Shown: in pieces, positions 5,946 to 9,073 of the stretch | How positions within the stretch are numbered: position 1 is the first letter of the stretch | Layout: every line of letters starts with the position of its first letter | NCBI GenBank assembly: GCA_027065245.1 | Contig: JAMOOS010000217.1 | Span: 1-9,073 of the forward strand | Source: Desulfuromonadaceae bacterium | GTDB taxonomy: Bacteria > Desulfobacterota > Desulfuromonadia > Desulfuromonadales > Desulfuromonadaceae | Length of the DNA: 9,073 nucleotides | Direction of reading: 5' to 3' | Notes under the pieces: model-generated | Database searches by the model: none | What the model was told of the DNA's origin: nothing | The model's input: the letters and a program-made list of their open reading frames with translations, nothing else | Translations under genes and position numbers: made by a program

Positions 5946-8594
5946 TTAACCCTCAAGCGCCTCGGCCACAACCCCGGCGGCAGCGGCAATGGCGGCGTCC
6001 AACTGCTGCGGCTGCGAACCGCCGGCCTGGGCCATATCGGGGCGGCCACCGCCACGACCGCCGATAATTTCCGCCAGCGGTTTTATCAACGCCCCGGCCT
6101 GCAGGCGACCGACAAGATCTTTGGTAACGCTCACCAGCAGTGCCGCCTTGCCGTCATTGGCGCTGCCCAGCACCACCACGCCCGACTGCAACTGGTCGCG
6201 CAATTTATCCGCCTGCTCGCGAATCTGCTTGCCGTCCAGGTTATCAATGCGCACCGCCAGCAGTTTCACATCGCCCACCTGCTGCACCTGACCGGCCAGA
6301 TCGCTGGCGCGAGCGGCGTCGATTCGCTCCTGCAATGTCGCCACCTCCCGCTCCAGCTCTTTGTGCTGCTCCAGCAACCGCTGCAGCCGTTTCTGCACCT
6401 GACTGCGATCGCTCTTTACCAGCGCCGCAATCTCGTCCAGCTGCTGCTGTTGCTGCTGAATCGCCGCCAGCGCCCCGGCGCCGGTGGTGGCTTCGATGCG
6501 GCGCACTCCGGCAGCGATACCGCTCTCCTGAAGGATCTTGAACAAGCCGATATCACCGGTGGCAGCAGCGTGGGTACCGCCACACAATTCGCAACTGAAA
6601 TCACCCATACTCACCACGCGCACCTTGTCACCGTATTTCTCGCCGAACAGGGCGGTAGCCCCGCTGCTGATGGCGGCATCGGCATCCATCACCTCGGTTT
6701 TGACACCGGCGTTTTCGCGGATGCGCCGGTTCACTTCCCGCTCCACGGTGGCAATCTCTTCGGCACTCATGGCCGAAAAATGGGTAAAGTCAAAGCGCAG
6801 CCGCTGCGGCGTAACCAGCGAGCCGGCCTGTTTTACATGATCACCGAGCACCTCGCACAACACCGCCTGCAGAATATGGGTGGCGCTGTGATTCAGGGCA
6901 CAGGCGTTGCGATAATCGGCATCCACGCGCAACTCAGCGGCATCGCCACGGGCAAAACTGCCGCTGTCGATGGTGGCCACCATGGCATGCAGTCCCGGCA
7001 GCGGCTTAAGGGTATTGGTAACGGTAGCGCTGGCGTCACCGCAGCGGATAGTACCGACATCGCCGCACTGGCCGCCCGACTCACCGTAAAACGGCGTGGA
7101 TGAGGTAACAATCTCCACCGTATCACCGGCGTTGGCACTCTCCACCATGGCGCCGTCCTTGATGATGGCGACGATGGTACCGAAATCCTCCAGTTTGTCG
7201 TAACCGGTAAATTCACACTGTACGCCCTGCTCCGCCAGCTGCTTATAAACGGCGGCAATCCCCTCTTCACCGGAACCTTTCCAGTTCTGACGCGCCTGCT
7301 GGCGCTGCTTTTCCATGCAGGCGTTAAAGCCGTCCTCGTCGAGGGTAAAGTTCTCTTTTTCGACAATATCGGCGGTAAGGTCGACGGGGAAACCGAAGGT
7401 ATCATACAAGCGGAATACCGTCTCACCGGGGATAACGCTGCTGCCCTGTTGTTTGAGAGCCGCAATTTCCTCGTTGAGAATGCGCAGGCCGTTGCCCAGA
7501 GTCTGGATAAAACGCTCCTCCTCGTTTTTTACCACCCGCGCCACATAGTCCATCCGCTCACGCAGATCGGGATAGGCGTCCATCATCGCTTCCATAACAA
7601 AACGGGCGCTTTTGTACAGCATGGGCTGATCAAAGCCGAGCATCCTGGCATGGCGGGCAGCGCGCCGCATGATGCGACGCAACACATAGCCGCGCCCTTC
7701 ATTGCTGGGCAATACGCCGTCGGCGATAAGAAACGCCGTGGCCCGGCTGTGGTCGGCGATAACACGCATGGAGACATCGTTATCCTCGTTGTCGCCGTAG
7801 GTCTTGCCGGACAGTTTTTCGATGTTGGCAATGATGCCGCGCAGCAGATCGGTATCGTAGTTACTCTTCACCCCCTGAACGATGGCGGTAATACGCTCCA
7901 GTCCCATGCCGGTATCGATGGAGGGTTTGGGCAGCGGCGTCAAAGTGCCATCGGCACTGCGCTCGTACTGCATGAACACCAGATTCCACAATTCCAGAAA
8001 ACGGTCGCAGTCACACACCCCCAAAGCACAGTCGGGACCGCATTTCATCTGCTCACCCTGATCGATATGGATCTCGCTGCACGGCCCGCACGGCCCGGTA
8101 TCGCCCATGGCCCAGAAATTGTCCTTCTCACCCAGACGCAGAATCCGCTCCGGGCGCACGCCGATCTCATCTTTCCAGATGGCGTAGGCTTCGTCGTCGT
8201 CCTCAAAAATGGATACCCACAAATCCTCCACCGGCAACCCCATCTCAACGGTGAGAAACTCCCAGCCGAAACGGATAGCGTCTTTTTTGAAATAGTCGCC
8301 AAACGAGAAATTGCCCAGCATCTCAAAAAAGGTGTGGTGGCGGGCGGTACGACCGACATTTTCCAGATCGTTGTGTTTGCCACCGGCGCGCACGCACTTT
8401 TGCGCACTGGTGGCGCGGCTGTAACTGCGCGTTTCCGCACCAAGAAACAGATCCTTGAACTGGTTCATACCGGCGTTGGTGAACAACAGGGTCGGATCGT
8501 TGTGGGGCACCAGCGACGATGAAGCGACGGCGGTGTGACCGTGGCGTTCAAAATATTCGATAAAGCGTCTGCGTACTTCACTGGAAGTCATCAT
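5946..8594 (-). CDS. alaS: Alanine--tRNA ligase
   Basis: AlaS charges tRNA-Ala with alanine and hydrolyses mischarged Ser/Gly-tRNA. The 882 residues match the usual bacterial length. The class II catalytic core occupies about 1-260, with LFTNAGMNQFKDLFLG (37-52), the RxxxHHTFFEMLGNFSFGD region (82-100) and GMGLERI (229-235). A cysteine-rich patch, Cys185, 189, 194 and 196, lies in the core. The tRNA-recognition region follows, with RRIMRRAARHARMLG (306-320). The editing domain carries the metal site HSATH (569-573), Cys671 and His675. A coiled coil (about 712-770) leads to the C-Ala domain with the glycine-rich GGRGGGRPDMAQAGG (846-860). A six-glutamine run (713-718) starts the coiled coil. 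The start is MM, so ATG 8594 or 8591 are equivalent candidates. There is no close Shine-Dalgarno, and the start lies inside recX, so coupling is likely. Confidence 0.98.
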   Translation of the reverse strand: MMTSSEVRRRFIEYFERHGHTAVASSSLVPHNDPTLLFTNAGMNQFKDLFLGAETRSYSRATSAQKCVRAGGKHNDLENVGRTARHHTFFEMLGNFSFGDYFKKDAIRFGWEFLTVEMGLPVEDLWVSIFEDDDEAYAIWKDEIGVRPERILRLGEKDNFWAMGDTGPCGPCSEIHIDQGEQMKCGPDCALGVCDCDRFLELWNLVFMQYERSADGTLTPLPKPSIDTGMGLERITAIVQGVKSNYDTDLLRGIIANIEKLSGKTYGDNEDNDVSMRVIADHSRATAFLIADGVLPSNEGRGYVLRRIMRRAARHARMLGFDQPMLYKSARFVMEAMMDAYPDLRERMDYVARVVKNEEERFIQTLGNGLRILNEEIAALKQQGSSVIPGETVFRLYDTFGFPVDLTADIVEKENFTLDEDGFNACMEKQRQQARQNWKGSGEEGIAAVYKQLAEQGVQCEFTGYDKLEDFGTIVAIIKDGAMVESANAGDTVEIVTSSTPFYGESGGQCGDVGTIRCGDASATVTNTLKPLPGLHAMVATIDSGSFARGDAAELRVDADYRNACALNHSATHILQAVLCEVLGDHVKQAGSLVTPQRLRFDFTHFSAMSAEEIATVEREVNRRIRENAGVKTEVMDADAAISSGATALFGEKYGDKVRVVSMGDFSCELCGGTHAAATGDIGLFKILQESGIAAGVRRIEATTGAGALAAIQQQQQQLDEIAALVKSDRSQVQKRLQRLLEQHKELEREVATLQERIDAARASDLAGQVQQVGDVKLLAVRIDNLDGKQIREQADKLRDQLQSGVVVLGSANDGKAALLVSVTKDLVGRLQAGALIKPLAEIIGGRGGGRPDMAQAGGSQPQQLDAAIAAAAGVVAEALEG

Positions 8595-9066
8595 GGTCGG
8601 GATTCTGCCTTTCTATATCGTGCAAATAATCAAGTATGGTAGCTAACGTATAACCGCGCCGCTGCAGGTAGGCGACAATGCGGCGGCGCTGGCGTTGATC
8701 GAGGTTGCCAAAATCTACGTGGGCCCAGCGGCGTTCCACCACCCGCCGCAACAGTTCCGCCTCGCTGTGGCGGGCACGGCAACGCTCCACCGCTGCGACA
8801 GCCACGGCGCCATCTACCCCCTCGCCGCGCAGCTTGTGCGCCATGGGCGCGGCGCAGGCCATACCGCGACGCAGCAACTGCTCGCAGCGACTGGCGGCAT
8901 AGCGCTCATCGTCTATGTAACCGGCGACGCGACAGCGTTCCAGCGCCGCGTCAATGGCGGCGCCGCCGTAGCCCTTGCGCCGCAGGTAGGCGCGCAACGC
9001 CTGTTCACTGCGATCACGCAACGCCAGATAGCGCAGACACAGGGCAAAAGGATCGGCTTCTGCCAC
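8578..9066 (-). CDS. recX: Regulatory protein RecX
   Basis: RecX binds RecA filaments and limits or modulates recombinase activity. The 162-residue, all-helical, Arg-rich product shows three copies of the RecX helical repeat: YLRRKGYGGAAIDAAL (27-42), KLRGEGVDGAVAVAAV (78-93) and YLQRRGYTLATILDYL (133-148). It also has the family signature GYIDDERYA (49-57). The chosen start is GTG 9066-9064. The frame stays open in the seven bases left to the window edge, so a slightly earlier start outside the window cannot be excluded; length and alignment to the family favour this one. No Shine-Dalgarno can be judged. The last 17 bases overlap the beginning of alaS in another frame. recA, the usual upstream neighbour, would be outside the window. 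Confidence 0.9.
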   Translation of the reverse strand: MAEADPFALCLRYLALRDRSEQALRAYLRRKGYGGAAIDAALERCRVAGYIDDERYAASRCEQLLRRGMACAAPMAHKLRGEGVDGAVAVAAVERCRARHSEAELLRRVVERRWAHVDFGNLDQRQRRRIVAYLQRRGYTLATILDYLHDIERQNPDHDDFQ

Positions 9067-9073
9067 GGCTAGC

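Noticed and set aside
5907..7103. 398-codon plus-strand open frame opposite alaS
   Set aside because: Antisense to conserved AlaS; the translation is His/Gln/Leu-rich with no domain.
8000..8042. Cysteine cluster in AlaS (Cys185-Cys196) as a novel metal site
   Set aside because: As I recall, a similar CGxxC...CDCDRFLE segment occurs in many bacterial AlaRS proteins, so it is probably ordinary.
7449..8522. 357-codon plus-strand open frame opposite alaS
   Set aside because: Antisense shadow of the AlaS catalytic domain, with no recognisable motifs.

Overview
This is a compact housekeeping stretch in which every gene I can support lies on the minus strand. Transcription therefore runs from high to low coordinates: recX, alaS, a small cupin gene, hslV, hslU, argB, argD, a 49-codon membrane-peptide gene, argF, and the start of a zinc-ribbon/RDD membrane protein cut by the left edge. 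Gaps are short (the largest is about 100 bp, upstream of hslV), several neighbours overlap, and no convincing intrinsic terminator is visible. I see no RNA genes, CRISPR, insertion sequences, phage genes or attachment sites, and no plus-strand gene.

The base composition is moderately GC-rich. From memory, this linkage of recX-alaS with hslVU and argB-argD-argF resembles Geobacter/Desulfuromonas-type bacteria (Desulfuromonadota, formerly Deltaproteobacteria). The HslV N-terminus, with a few residues before the catalytic Thr, also fits that group. This is an inference from gene order and protein character, not a database result.

Layout, in the direction of transcription. (1) 9066-8578 recX, a RecA modulator, overlaps the start of alaS. 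(2) 8594-5946 alaS, alanyl-tRNA synthetase with catalytic, editing and C-Ala regions. (3) 5919-5578, a stand-alone single-domain cupin of unknown substrate. (4) 5577-5477, the only sizeable non-coding gap, with a possible promoter and two overlapping stem-loops before hslV. (5) 5476-3618 hslV and hslU, the two-component ATP-dependent protease, joined by an ATGA stop/start overlap. (6) 3605-1528 argB and argD, again joined by ATGA; argB's ribosome-binding site uses the hslU stop region. (7) 1500-1351, a tiny single-span membrane protein. (8) 1291-380 argF, started by GTG after a strong Shine-Dalgarno that abuts a GC-rich hairpin. (9) 374-1, the N-terminal 124 residues of a zinc-ribbon/RDD protein whose ribosome-binding site lies in the argF stop region.

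Functionally, ArgB, ArgD and ArgF carry out acetylglutamate phosphorylation, the aminotransferase step and citrulline formation in arginine synthesis. ArgG and ArgH are not in the window. HslVU handles protein quality control, AlaS and RecX serve translation and recombination. The less ordinary items are the small membrane peptide within the arg cluster, the zinc-ribbon/RDD gene immediately after argF, the cupin lacking its usual motif-1 Glu, and RNA-structure candidates before argF and hslV. I did not find an evident undescribed multi-gene system.
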